From: Sceloporus undulatus
Taxonomy: Eukaryota; Chordata; Lepidosauria; Squamata; Phrynosomatidae
NCBI RefSeq assembly: GCF_019175285.1
Contig: NC_056530.1
Span: forward strand, 1,378,047 to 1,442,046
Reading direction: 5' to 3'
DNA length: 64,000 bases
Shown here piece by piece: positions 22,320 through 40,135 of the stretch. The translations under genes and the position numbers were made by a program. A model generated the notes under the pieces. That model saw only the letters and a list, made by a program, of their open reading frames with translations, searched no databases and was not told where the DNA came from. Positions within the stretch are counted from its first letter, which is position 1; each line of letters begins with the position of its first letter.

Positions 22320-23459
22320 AAAGCACTACCATGGGGAAAAGTGTGATAAGAAAATATGCCAAACCGGTATGCTTCCATTCTTAAACTGGTGAGATTGTGG
22401 CAGGGCAGCTGGCTGGTGTGATAAAGTCTAAAGATCAAGTCAAGTTTTTTCCCAGTGTAGGTGGTGATGCCACAGATTGAGCTAAGGAACAAGATGTGCT
22501 TACTTTAACTGGGGATGTAATACACAGTTGAGGAATAAGTGCTTCGCAGTGTTGCTCAACAACAGCTCCCATCTGTCACCATTGACAGGGTTAAGTATCA
22601 GGGATGGTGAGAGTCAGAGTTCAACAAGGTCTGGAGTGTGACAGTTTCCCCAGTTGTATTTGGAAAGTGGGTTCAATTCCTTACCCTCTTAAGCATGTAA
22701 CTGACCAAGTGGCTACTTCACAAATTTCCAGTGGAGACAATGGTAGCACCAAATGTTATAGCTCCACATTGGTTTTGATATACTTTACCACCCCGACACT
22801 TTGTGTTCTTAAAAAGCAGAGATTACACAGGAAGAAAGCTTGCACAATAAGCTTTTAGGTTTGTGCAAAAGATCACTCTGACCTGGATGTGTATAATGGT
22901 GCCACACACCTGAACATCATGTTTCAGGAAAGACATGTTGAGTCCATTTTACAATGGGTAAATCGTGGGAGGACAAGATACACATCAATACTGTTTGTAG
23001 TATTTCTATATTTTATGAGGCTACGTCTTCTCCGATAAATGTGCCAAAGAAGAAGGATGTGGCAATGTACAAGTAGTCATATGAGAACAAACAAGTTATT
23101 TTCCAAGGCTACCCTGAGACCATATCAATAGTATATAATAGTGTTGCTTTACAAATACTCCACTTTAAATGTGGTCCTGATAGGACCAAGTGTAAGTAGT
23201 TTTCATGTGACTGTTACATGTACCCACCAACCTAACTTCACACAATGGGGCCATTCACATTACCTTTTACACCGGTTTTGAAATCGATTCTTCCACGTGA
23301 AGTTCATATTGGGCCCGATTCTGTCACAATCCATGTTGAGGCTTGCACAAGGAAATGCCCCTTACCCTGGGGTATCCAGAATCAGACTAAATTCCGTCTT
23401 TTCTCAAAAGACCTGGGTTCCGCGAAATATGAACATGCCCTCGATCATGTTTGGGGCAA
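22320..23459. other. Intergenic, nothing recognised
   Basis: No exon-like or repeat-family signal could be supported here on either strand. Confidence 0.4.
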
Positions 23460-23830
23460 ATTCAGGGAGGGATTAGGGTCAGAGGGCGGGCAGAGGTCAG
23501 AGCATTCCCTCTCCTCATCAGAGGGGAGGGGGAAGAAGAAGAGGAGGAGGAGGAGGAAAGAGCCGAAGGACTGGAGGCTGAGAGGAGGCAAAAGGGGAAA
23601 TCAGGGTGACTTTGGGGCTGCAAAAGGCTGTAAGAGGGAGGGTGGGGGGGAGTGGAGTGGAGCAAGTGATGGAGGAGGAAGGAGCCCTGGGAAGAAGGGA
23701 GCCATGGAGTGCATCCTATATTGGAGTAGGAGGAGGAGGATGAAGGAGCCAGGGCAGCTCAGAGGGAGGTGAGGGTCAGAAGGAAGGAGGAGGAGGAGGA
23801 TTGCCCAGGGAAATAGGGCTGTGGGGGATG
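23460..23830 (+). repeat. Purine-rich GGA/GAA tract
   Basis: G and A dominate the plus strand, with several GAGGAGGAGGAGG runs. The 175-codon frame through it (from 23245) is low-complexity Lys/Arg/Glu/Gly with no recognisable domain, so it is not called a gene. Confidence 0.6.
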
Positions 23831-23927
23831 TAGGGAAATGGATGCAGCAGAAGCAGCCTCTTGACAATTTATGCGCATGATTTTTTGGCTGCTTGCTTGT
23901 TCTACTTTCATTTCCTCTTGCTCTTGG

Positions 23928-23960
<33 letters not shown>

Positions 23961-23961
23961 T
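23928..23961 (+). repeat. (ATT)n microsatellite
   Basis: Eleven or so uninterrupted ATT units, followed by a short SINE body fragment at 24040-24090 (CACTCTCTCTCAGCCTCAG). Confidence 0.9.
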
Positions 23962-24508
23962 GTGTTATATGAGGATGCTACAGTCAGAATGCTTGCGCTG
24001 CATTTCCCTTTTATTCCCAATTGATTCCATGGGCCAGTTGGAACTGACAGGTCACTCTCTCTCAGCCTCAGTGGAAGGCAATGCAAAGCTCCTCTAGCAG
24101 GCGGAAAAGGGTCAGTTCAGGTCAGGTCAAAGGCAGGGCACGAATGGAGCTCCCATCAGGCACCTTCCCCCCTTTTTTATTTTTTAAAATTATTTTTGAC
24201 AAAATATACGCATGGTATTTTTTTGCTTGAGGCAGATATATAGATAGAACATGGCTAGCTGCTTGATCACTTTCCCTTCTATTTGCTGGTTTCCAGCAAA
24301 GGGGAAATGTTGCAAATGGGCTAGACTTTTTTCCCTTTGCGAATCAATCCTACAATTCGAATGTTACATTTGTTGCTCTTGTAAATTAGGCAATTGGCAA
24401 AACGATACATGCTTTTGCAAGGAATTCAGGGATAGCCCTGAATTGCTTTTAAAAGCAAAAAAGAATGCATGGCAATCGCATCCTTTTCTGGCATTTCCAA
24501 GGTGAGGA

Positions 24509-24550
<42 letters not shown>
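24509..24550 (+). repeat. (ATT)n microsatellite
   Basis: About 40 bases of ATT triplets with no recognisable LINE end attached. Confidence 0.9.
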
Positions 24551-25423
24551 ATGTGTAAGAGGCATTCTGGGGTGGCAAGGAGTGGGGGATACAGGATGCA
24601 TTACCTTGCATTTTGGGGTTGAAAATGGGGCTGGGGCAGATCATAACCTGCACTGACCCAAATGCCCCCCCTCCACACACACACAAAGAGATTTTAAATT
24701 TTGACAAAATGTGCGCACTTTGGGGCATTTTGTGCATGACTCTTTAAAAAAAAGGAGGGAGGGAATCATATTTCCAATGCCCCTGCAAACATCACCTATG
24801 ACGATCGCTTGAGTGACAGCAGGTGCCTTCAAGTTAAACCCGATAAGGCATTTGGGTTAAAATGCCCCTCAAATCTAGTGGGCACTCGCTAACGGAGAGA
24901 TTCGGGGCAGGGGCATCCGGATCTACCCAGTTCCACCCACGCTAATTGGGCCAGTGGGTATGGGGCCAATATTCGCACAGAAGCTTGCAAGGAAGATGAC
25001 AAAAAAACCTGGATTTTAAAAACAAACAAACAATAAATCATACAAATCAAGATGCAACAAGACACTGCAAAGCAAAAAAATTACAAACATTTCAAAGGCC
25101 TGGGCAATCAAAAAGGTGTCTGCCTAGGAAAACAAGGATGGTGACAGGCACAACTCTCATAAAAGAAAATACTAAAGACAGGGTGCCACAGAAGAGAAGG
25201 CTCTGTCATCTGTTATTATGGAAGGAGACAGAAGCATCATTAGGGTTATGCAAGGGATAAGGCCACAGCAAGTGACACCTGCAAGGTGTCACCCAATGCG
25301 CTTATAAGAATGAGTATCAAGATTTTGGTCCTGGCGGCTTTGTTGGCCCAGCAGGAAAGTGAACTTCCTCCTATCTGGGCAGCAGCTCCACCAGACCTGG
25401 AAAAGGCTTTTGAAAAGAGGAGG
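24551..25423. other. Intergenic, possible old LINE fragment
   Basis: No gene. The minus strand at 25250-25420 gives a low-quality open frame next to GAAGGC and CTGTC words seen in L2-like 3' ends; the assignment is weak. Confidence 0.3.
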
Positions 25424-25615
25424 GTGTTGTTATTGTTGTGTACCTTCAAGTATTTTGTGGGTTTTTCTGGCTATGTGGTCATGTTCTGGAAGAGTTTATT
25501 CCTGATGCTTCGCCAGCATCTGTGGTGGCATCTTCAGAGAAATGTCAGGAATAAACTCTTCCAGAACACAACCTTATCGCCTGAAAAACCCACAAAAAAC
25601 TATTGATACAGGCCG
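25424..25615. mobile_element. Inverted-repeat MITE (TTCTAGAACATGGCC family)
   Basis: Left arm TTGTGGGTTTTTCTGGCTA and GAAGAGTTTATTCCTGA; right arm TCAGGAATAAACTCTTCCAG and CCTGAAAAACCCACAAA. The centre carries CGCCAGCATCTGTGG. Confidence 0.7.
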
Positions 25616-25636
25616 TGATAATCTTTGACTTTACAA

Positions 25637-25843
25637 TGCCTTCATTTCATTTCTGACTTATGGCAACTCTATCGTGAGGTTTTCTTGGCACGATTTGTTC
25701 AGCGGGGTTTTTGCCACTGTGAGGTTGAGAGAATGTGACTTGCCCATGGTCACCCAGTGGGTTTACATGGTTGAGCTGGGATTTGAACCCTGGTCTCCAG
25801 GGTTGCCGTCCAGCGTTCAAACCACTATATCACACTGGCTTCT
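25637..25843 (-). mobile_element. Sauria-type SINE, full length
   Basis: Inverse tail TTTCTGACTTATGGCAAC, body GAGAGAATGTGACTTGCCC, B-box GATTTGAACCCTGGTCTCC and head CACTATATCACACTGGCTT. Confidence 0.8.
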
Positions 25844-26110
25844 CATACTGTCTGGAAGGGGGTATTAAGAAAGAATGGGTACAGTATTTCAAATATTGTG
25901 GGTATGCCACTGAAGTGGGGTGAACTGGACCAGAGCCACAAAGGCTTCCTTCCCACATCTGTCCATCAGCTCTCGAAAAAACATTCAAAGAGCTGAAGTT
26001 TCTATCTCTCCGCACTCCGTAACAATAGGCTGGTTGCATTGGCAAGGATTTTCTGTTTACAAAAAAGGCAGAGGCATTCTCGGACAAGATTGCCTATATG
26101 GGCTTGCAGA

Positions 26111-32229
<6,119 letters not shown>

Positions 32230-32399
32230 CTCCAAGAGGGTCAAGGTGCTGCAAGATCTCTCTACGTACTCATGCTACAGACTAAGACGACTATATCTTT
32301 GAATTCTACCTCCAAGAGGGATTGTTCACATTCAGTATGTGGCAAGGTTCTCCTTTTGTGGGGAAAAAGCACAGAAAAGACAAGTTGTTGGGGGTGACT

Positions 32400-32450
32400 G
32401 ATGTATCCGTGGATAAAAAATCAGTGGGATAAGAAGAGACGACTGTACAC
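32400..32450. mobile_element. Pogo-like MITE end fragment
   Basis: GTATCCGTGGATAAAAAATC and GACGACTGTA match the right end of the 7186 element, truncated at the left. Confidence 0.5.
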
Positions 32451-32610
32451 TTATTTTGTACTTTGAAAGCATCAGTTGAAGTAGGCCAAAGACAGAGCAG
32501 GAAAGTGGGAAGAGCAGAAAGAGACTGAGACATTTTAAGGGCAGTGGAGAAAGTGGGACAGCAGAGAATGAACGGGCATTGACTGTCATATCAGGACAAT
32601 TGGAGGGTAT

Positions 32611-32647
<37 letters not shown>

Positions 32648-32953
32648 TTTACAATAATAATGATGTACAAAATAGTAGGTGGAAACATCATGCTCCTGGC
32701 TCATGTCTTGTCCTCTGTGATTGTATTTTATGCATAACAATTGCATTTTATCCCTTTATCTCTTTTATCTCTTTTGCTATTCATAGCTGTAGTGCAATCT
32801 AAAAGTTTTTACAATTAGAGCTTAATATTGGTTTTTATGATTACTATTGTATTTGCTGGTCAATGACCGAATAAACTTTATTACATTACATCATGCTCCT
32901 CTCCATTTTGAGATGCTTAGGAACCTGAGGGGATGTGAGCATCCTTTGAAGGG

Positions 32954-33000
<47 letters not shown>

Positions 33001-33019
33001 TACTGTTTCACCCATGTCC
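32451..33019. other. Region upstream of the ZNF683 PR exon
   Basis: Contains an (AAT)n run (32610-32645) and a (CA)n run (32949-32998). The missing 5' part of the PR domain was looked for on the minus strand here and not found. Confidence 0.5.
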
Positions 33020-33240
33020 TGCTTCTTCTTCTTCTTATTATTATTATTCTTATTACTATTCTTATTATGTTTATTTATATCTTGCCTTCCTCCCAATACA
33101 GGGACTCAAGGTGGCTTACGGATCTAAAACAATCCGAGTTAAAACACTGTAAAACATGCAAAATCCAAGTTGAAAAAACAACTAAACAATTCCAACAGTT
33201 AAAAACGTTAAAAACAATTCCAGCAATTAAAAACAGGTAG
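33020..33240 (-). mobile_element. L2-like LINE 3' end, inverted
   Basis: TTCTTATTA repeats, then TTTATTTATATCTTGCCTTC and GGGACTCAAGGTGGCTTAC, the reverse complement of the GTAAGCC-CC-GGGCGGGATA-type 3' terminus seen at 52.6 kb. Confidence 0.55.
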
Positions 33241-34419
33241 GATCCCTGGAGAGAAGTGGTTGGTCACTGTATTAATACAATATTGGACTAAATGGATCTC
33301 CAGTCTCATCCAGTACAGCCCTTTTTACGTGTTTAGCTGTACTGATAGAATTTGGTTAGTGCAGATGGTTGAGAATTCTGTTTGGGTTGTTTTTTTTTGG
33401 GGGGGGGGGGGTTGGATAAGAACACAGATTAGTAGATTCAATATAATAGATTCAATATAGTAGATTCAATATAGATTCAATAGGCAAGTCGTTGAGCCTT
33501 TAAAGAATGGGCAAACCTGAAAGATGTAGCCATTCTTAAGCAAGGAAGGGGAGTGCATACCGGCCAACTGACCCAATTTGTAAGGAAGGGACAGTGTTGA
33601 TTAATCCTCCGATATCCCACTTTTCCAGCAGCTTTTGGAATGTCCCAGTTTCACTCTCCTCCTGCCACTTTCCCCCTTTGTTCCCAGTTAATTCAGTTGC
33701 TGCAAACTGAGTTCAAAGTAAAAAAAAGTAGCTTACCTTCCGTTAACTAATCGAATTAGTAACTTTTGCCATCTCAACTACACTCCGATGTTGCATGGCC
33801 ACGTGTGTCCAAGTTTTAATTTGTGAAATGTTGGCGGGAATGGGAATGGGGAGAGAGGACTCCAACCTTTCTCTTGCAGATTTTGGAAGTCAGCAAGTAC
33901 AGCCTCCTAGTGCCGACTAGTGGGGCAGATTGGTAATTTCAATGGGTTTAAAAGCCAACTTTACGTGCAGGGTTGGCGATACGTGTTTTGGGTCTTTAAA
34001 CAAGAGTATAACTGGACTCCTCTGGACTCGTCTGTCACGCCTCTTACATTTTTAAAGCCTGGCCAAAATTGGAAATGGCAAAACTCTGCAGTCCTGGTCC
34101 AACACTCAGTCCACCTCACCTCTCCAAATGTATATCCTGCAACATCCTCCGCACCTCAGTTTTGCACAATCGCAAGTTCAGAGTCCTTTGACTAGCATTA
34201 ATAAGTGCCACCTACTTTTTACTTTCCCCTTAGAACTAGCACTGTGGGGTTGTGATGGGGTTTTAAGGAGGAGGACTATTTGTTATTATGTGTCTCCAAG
34301 TTGACTCTTACTTATGTCGATCCTCTCAAGCCACGGATGCTATTATTATTATTATTATTATTATTATTAAAGTTTATTTATGTAGCACCCTAAATTTTAC
34401 ATATCTGCAGATATGGAGG
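33241..34419. other. Intergenic, partly repetitive
   Basis: A G-run (33400-33410), a short GATTCAATATA tandem (33437-33481) and an (ATT)n run (34340-34369) followed by a LINE-tail word. No gene. Confidence 0.4.
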
Positions 34420-34580
34420 ACTGACCGTATATGCCTCCAAGTTGCCTGCCAGCTTATGGTAACCCCGTGGATTTTATAGGCAGGCAATTCTCAGAGGTGC
34501 TTTCACTATTTCCCTCCTCTGAACTATAGCCTCTAGCACCTGATATTCAGGGACACAGAAGTACCTAGAAATCACTGAGC
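34420..34580 (-). mobile_element. 5S-type Sauria SINE body fragment
   Basis: Inverse words GCCTCCAAGTTGCCTGCCAG, AGGCAATTCTCAGAGGTG and CCTCCTCTGAACTATAGCC match the copy at 35101 but lack the 5S-like head. Confidence 0.6.
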
Positions 34581-35100
34581 CACATATGCCAGTGCTGCAG
34601 AAAAAGGAAGAAAAGACCAGTAAAACCACCCATAAAGGACTCACTCTTTTGATGTGGGAACTGCTAGAAAGTGACACATCCAAGAGCAGAGCCGATCAGA
34701 ACTTTTTTGTTTCATTGTGACTTGAACACACAAACACTGCTTTCCTTTTGCGGTATCATCTCAAGGGCACAAGGCAGTTTCTTTCTGACTATTCTGAAGC
34801 CAAGGCCTCCAGCACTTTCACCAGAAAGCGTTACGAAGAAACTTAAACGTTGTATTCAACAGAAAGTATGACAGGAGCAAAATACATTTCTAACAGTTCC
34901 AATAAAAATGTGTTTGCCTGTGAGTGAGTTGGAGGGCAAGTGGTGAAAACAACCCACCAAGCTCCGACCTTCACTGAGCAAACCACTGAGGAAATTTGTA
35001 ATAGACAAAGTCATTCCCCACTCTCCTGGTGTCTCTGTTTATCCCAGAGCAAAAATAATACTATTTAGCGTATTGCAAGCATTCACAGGCTTTCGTATAC
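34581..35100. other. Intergenic, nothing recognised
   Basis: Single-copy-looking sequence without an exon-like pattern on either strand. Confidence 0.4.
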
Positions 35101-35315
35101 ACCTCCCATGTGTGCATGTGGCTTCAAGTCGCCTGCTGACATATGGTGACCCTATGAATTTGGTAGGGTTTTCTTAGGCAAGGAATTCTCAGAGGTGGTT
35201 TTGCCAGTTCCTTCCTCTGAACTACAGCCTACATCACTTGGTATTCCTTGGTAGTCCCCCATCCAAGTACTAATTAGGCTTGGCCAAGCCCAGCTTCCAA
35301 GATCAGATGGGATTG
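35101..35315 (-). mobile_element. 5S rRNA-derived Sauria SINE, near full length
   Basis: Plus-strand order: tail GGCTTCAAGTCGCCTGCTG, ATATGGTGACCCTATGAA, AATTCTCAGAGGTGGTTTTG, then CCCATCCAAGTACTAATTAG and CCAAGCCCAGCTTCCAAGAT, the reverse complement of 5S rRNA. A 5S-derived head joined to the Bov-B-like tail fits the 5S-Sauria group. Confidence 0.75.
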
Positions 35316-35460
35316 ATGCCTTCAGGTTATTTTGGAATGGTATGCTTTATGGGTGAGGAATGTTGTTGGAGTGCAGCATCTAGTAGGTCTAGCCAGGACA
35401 GATATTAAAGAACCATGGGAGATACAGTCCATCAACATGTGCTGGGCCATATGTTCCTCA

Positions 35461-35520
35461 CACCACACACACACACACACACACACACCATGTATTTTTA
35501 TTTATTTTTATTTATTTTTA
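35461..35520 (+). repeat. (CA)n then (TTTTA)n
   Basis: About 28 bases of CA followed by TTTTTATTTA units. Confidence 0.85.
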
Positions 35521-35870
35521 TTTTTAAATATAAGAACCCAAGACAAAAAAAGAGTGGCCTGGTCAGACTTCAAGCTGTCTTTAGCAGCAACTTTCCCCTT
35601 CAAAAACCCTTGGAGTCATTTTGTCAGCATGGGGATAACCACTGTCATTGATTCATATCTCAAGCGTAGATGCCATGCTGTGTATTTTCACATATAGATA
35701 AAGTTAAGACCTGGTTATTTCCCAAGGCCTTTGGGTGAAATTCTTCTTTAGTCTGTTTTTATTCTTCTTTTTTAAAAAAAATATTCCAGCTACGTTTATT
35801 AACCCTATCATTTTTGCCCTTAAAAAAAGCATTGTAATATTGTTCTCATTTGCAAACTGTTCATCTCTAT

Positions 35871-36268
35871 GGAGTTTATCACACGGGGGACAATTGGAAG
35901 TATAAACGGTGATTAACCTGTGATAATCCCACAATTGCGCTAATGGTTTTCATACAATGTCATGTTCAGAGTGATATTATCTTGTGAATAACCTGCTATT
36001 TTTGTGCAATTGCGCTAATGGTTTTCAAACGATGTCGAGGTGAAACGTGAATAAAGTGCCATTAACCAGTGAATAACCAGGCAAGAAATAGCAGCAAATA
36101 ATTCATGAGATTTTCCAGTTGCAGTTTATTGCCTGGTTATTCCCTGGTTATTAACAGGATAATCGGTCCTATGTTAATCTCATTTTAATCATGTTTTAAT
36201 GTCAGTTGCACAATTTTCTCAGGTTAATCACTGTTTAAAGTCCCAGTTCCCCCCGTGTGATAAACTCC
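35871..36268. mobile_element. 398-bp MITE with GGAGTTTATCACAC termini
   Basis: Left terminus GGAGTTTATCACACGGGGG, right terminus its inverse CCCCCCGTGTGATAAACTCC, flanked by TAT on both sides. The interior has many ATTAACC/GGTTAAT words and two copies of GCGCTAATGGTTTTCA. A solitary terminus of this family occurs at 20701. Superfamily not assigned; a 3-bp duplication suggests Harbinger-like. Confidence 0.7.
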
Positions 36269-36731
36269 TATGACAACCAAGTTTTTTATATGTGAAACAT
36301 GAATAACAGTTGATTACATTTCAAAAACATTGTTATACTGCTTTTAAGCCTTAATAAGGCCTCTAAAGCAGTTTTACATAACTAAATGGTTTCGGCATTA
36401 ACAAGAGTACAATCAGAGCCCTAAAGTCAAAGGCACAATGTTAAACATTTTCATTTAAAGACCATTAAGAGCAGAGTGAAATGTTTTCATAACCCATCAA
36501 ACGAAAAAAGTATCTGCAGCAAACAATGAATAGCAGTTAGGAAAATGATTTGCACTCCCAATTGCTGACTATTCCCCTCTAAAAAGATAAAATACAAAAA
36601 TGTATACATCCATAATAGCTTTTTCTTGTGGGGGTACCTTCAAAATAGAGTTTATGCCACAAAACCAAATACGTTGGAAGAATTAAAGATTACAATAGTA
36701 GAAGACTTGTAGCAAAATTGGAATATAAACT

Positions 36732-36952
36732 TAGGGTTCATCTGCACTGTAGAAATAATGCATTTTGGCACCATTTTAACTAACAGGGGTCCATCCTACC
36801 AAATCCTGGGATCTGTAATTTTTTGAGACACCTGCATTCTTTGGCAGAGGAAGCTGAAGACCTTACAAGATGAAAAATCCCCGGACACCATAGGATGGAA
36901 GTACAGCATTTAAAGTGGTGTCCGACTGCATTATTTCTACAGCGTAGACCTC
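36732..36952. mobile_element. Snapback MITE, complete
   Basis: Left TTCATCTGCACTGTAGAAAT, right ATTTCTACAGCGTAGACC. Family of CTGCAGAAATAAT elements, more diverged. Confidence 0.7.
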
Positions 36953-37295
36953 AAAGTGAGGTTTACAACTCTGTGCTTCAACGATGCAAGTGGTGCATTG
37001 CTGCACAGACACAACAGTTTGAACATTGTACATAAAATATTAATTTAAGATAAAATTTGTAACTCTAATTAAATCAATTGCATTTATTCTTCACTAAAAA
37101 TGTATTTATTTAGCCTTTGAATAATCACCATAACTACTATTAGCTGTGAAAGATGAATACAGTTTGGGGGGACATCCTTTTTATCCATGCCGTGTTTTGT
37201 TTCTTTTTTGACCATGCTTGAAATCCAACTTTTCCCATTGTTTCATGTCCTTCCTTCCTTCCGTTTTATGAATCTGAGTTTTTCAACAAGTACAA

Positions 37296-37516
37296 GTCTA
37301 ATCTGCATTGCAGAAATAACGCAGTCTGATAACGTTTTATTTGCCATAGCTCAATCCTATGGGATCCTGCGATTTATAGTTTGTTGTGACACCAGAGTAC
37401 TATGACTGAGAAGTCTAAATATATCACAGAACTAAAAACTCCAGAATTTGACAGGATTGAGCCATAGCAGTTAAAGCAATGTCAAACTGAATTATTTCTG
37501 CAGTGCAGATTAGACC
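37296..37516. mobile_element. Snapback MITE, complete
   Basis: Left GTCTAATCTGCATTGCAG, right CTGCAGTGCAGATTAGACC: inverted termini of 19 bases with one or two mismatches. Confidence 0.75.
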
Positions 37517-38183
37517 ACAGTCACCTATAGTACTGTATTTGTAGAAATGATTGTCTGGACTTATTGCAGCCCCATTAAGTAACTTGCTGGTTTCTTGGAA
37601 GAATGCCATCTCCTTTACAGATTCATCTGGCCTTTAGGATCATCTGGTGAGACTTTCCAGGTAATGCCACATGCTGCTGAGGTCTGCTTGGCTATTATTG
37701 GAAGCTGGCCACCAACTATATGAAATTTCCCTTGAAAATGAACAAGTTCCAACTATTCTTAGTTATCAAAACACACTTATTCCTGCAAATCTTCCCAAGC
37801 CTTATGTCCAGTCTTACATCTTATTCTGGGACCAAATAAAGAGTATATACTAATGTGTGTACTGTATATGTTGTGTATTGTTGTTCTTGGTTTATGCTAT
37901 ATTTTATTTATAACCTGGCTTTTGCCAGTATGGAACTCAAAACTACTTATGTCCAAAAGGCAAACCAGATATGGCTAAAAGCTTACATGAAAAAAGTTTA
38001 AAATATATGTAAACTAGCAATAAAATTAGAAACAGTTCAATGGAAACTAGTATTGCTTATATGTTATGTTATATTGGTATACACTGCTTTGCCTTTTTGG
38101 ATCCAGGCAATATACAGTACAGTATACACACCTGTAAATAAATAAAGGATGATGGAGCTACACATATTTGCAGAGAATAAACT
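37517..38183. other. Intergenic, nothing recognised
   Basis: AT-rich sequence. No gene or named repeat supported. Confidence 0.4.
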
Positions 38184-38402
38184 ATAGTTGGCCCTCCATA
38201 TCCATGGATTCCTTATCCGTGGATTCCAACACTCGCAGCTTTATATATATACATATAGGTATACATTCCAAAAACCAAACATTGATTTTGCCATGAGGAA
38301 GGCAATGGCAAACTTCTGAATAAATCTTGCCAAGAAAACACTGTGATAGGTTCCCCTTAGGGTCGTAATAAGTTGGAATTGACTTGAAGTTACACAATAG
38401 TA
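38184..38402 (+). mobile_element. Pogo-like MITE fused to a SINE tail
   Basis: 38184-38290 is the left half of a pogo-like element (GTTGGCCCTCCATATCC, CTTATCCGTGGATTCC). At 38290 it passes directly into the SINE body AGGAAGGCAATGGCAAACTT and tail GAATTGACTTGAAGTTACAC. Confidence 0.6.
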
Positions 38403-38877
38403 AGACACCGAACAGCAGAATTTTTCAGCGAAATGACCAGATATTAGGGAAGGATTGGTGAGGAGTGTAATGTGGATGCTTCCAGATGAACAGCACCAGG
38501 AGGTGTATTACTTTGTATTATTCACATTAGAAATGTGCCATTCACCATCAAATAAATTTGGTCAGTTATTCTTAATTTTCCCGTTTGGGTTTTTTGTTGT
38601 TGTTGTTCTTGCATGTGCTAAGAAAGAAGGTAGAATAAAATGTGTAACATAGAGGAGGTTTACAAATGCAAAAACCCATTTTCACATAGAATGTAGTGTA
38701 TGCATTATGGGATCATGGCATTTAAGATGACAGTAAATCTTCACTTGACTTGAAATGGAAGATGCTATCATCTCTGGATCCCACAAACGAGAAAAAGCTT
38801 AGCAGGAAGCAGCTTACATTGGCAGGATATGGAAAGAAGCCATTCCAGTCAAAATTTTGTATAGCTTGGAATATAAC

Positions 38878-39266
38878 TACCATATATACTCAACTATAAG
38901 TCGACCTCGTGCATAAGTCAAGGGCAGGTTTTGGGGTCAAAATTATGGATTTTGATACCACCCATGGGGGGTAAAGCTTAAGGGCATGTAACTTAGGTGA
39001 TGTAAAGGATGAGGCAAAGGAAAACAATGCCAAAGAACTTACAAAATTCCACCAGACATAACTGTTTGTACTCATACTAAAGGCTGGATTGATGAGAGAG
39101 TAGAATGGGGTCAGTCCTTCAAGGGCAGATTAAGCTCTTGTCTTTCACCAGGGGATGGTTTTATATACTTAAAGTACTTACACTGATCCATGGATAAGTC
39201 GACTCAGTTTATTGAGGTCAATTTTTAAACTTAAATTTCTAGACTTATACATGAGTATATACAGTA
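38878..39266. mobile_element. 389-bp DNA element with TATACTC termini
   Basis: Left TACCATATATACTCAACTAT, right inverse ATGAGTATATACAGTA. Subterminal TAAGTCGACC and GGATAAGTCGACT are also inverted. The interior contains TTTTGGGGTCAAAATTATGG. Non-autonomous; superfamily uncertain. Confidence 0.6.
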
Positions 39267-39379
39267 TGTCCATTTCTAAATCAATTCGCAATGGGGTATC
39301 TGCACATAAGCAGCAGGTGTGATGATGATGGGGAAACAGTGTTATGATAGTGGGGAGCAAAGACATTTAAGGAATTCCA

Positions 39380-39842
39380 CCCAAAAGAGCAGAGAAAGGC
39401 CCCAGAATGGGGGGGAAACCCCAATCCCTTGGCTTCCAGCAGTTCACAGGAGGAGCAAAGATTGCCTACCTGAATCTGGACTGTAGCTCCGCTTTATCTG
39501 TAGAAGCAAAGATCAGTTGGGAGAATGGGAGGGAATCCACTGTGATCTCTTGGGTGTGCGCTATGAATGATTCAGCTGAGGAGGCAGGAAGTGTCCTTTT
39601 CTTCGGCTCTTGCTATTTGGGGAGAGGAAAGTCAAAGTTACCATGCCACAAGGGGGAGGGAGGGAAAGAGAATGAGAAGATTTTCCCTGGTGCTTAATTT
39701 CCAAGCAGAGAAGTGCTGGGGTTCATGATGGGCTGACAGCTGCCCTGGGTGACTCTTTTCTCCCTATGTAGCTGTATTGATGACTCAGTGCTCAGAGGAC
39801 ATTCTGCATCTGATCAGAGACACACTTTTCTTTCATGGTTGC
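39380..39842 (-). promoter_or_regulatory. Unassigned single-copy block with AP-1 and ETS motifs
   Basis: More GC-rich than its surroundings and free of known repeats. The minus strand offers a small exon-like piece (CTTCTACAG acceptor, 28 bases, GTAGGC donor near 39465). AP-1 TGACTCA is at 39780-39786 and an ETS-type AGGAAGT near 39585. It could be a ZNF683 upstream exon or enhancer; this is speculation from position. Confidence 0.2.
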
Positions 39843-40040
39843 TTCCCAAGCTTAGAATCATACAGTTGGAAGAGACTCCAAGGGCCATCCAGTCCAACCT
39901 CATTCTGCCATGTGCAAAATCTAAATCAAAGCATCCCAAACAGATGGCCATTCAGCCTCTGCTTAAAGACTTCTAAGGAAGGAGACCCCACTGCACTCCG
40001 TTTCAGGCAAGGCTCTAACACATTCTGAGAAGACATTGGG
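39843..40040 (-). mobile_element. CR1 LINE 3' end
   Basis: Inverse of the CR1 terminus: AGAATCATACAGTTGGAAGA, GGCCATCCAGTCCAACC and GATGGCCATTCAGCCTCTG. Confidence 0.75.
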
Positions 40041-40091
40041 CCTTGATTTGGAGCCTGTCCTCCTGATTGGAACCATAGCTCCTGTCCTTTT

Positions 40092-40092
40092 A

Positions 40093-40135
<43 letters not shown>

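Noticed and set aside
23245-23772. 175-codon plus-strand frame
   Set aside because: Most of it crosses a purine-rich tract; no domain, start context or splice signals.
19700-26110. Possible LIN28A between DHDDS and ZNF683, as in human order
   Set aside because: No cold-shock motif (CKWFN, FVHQS) or CCHC knuckle pair was seen on either strand in this interval.
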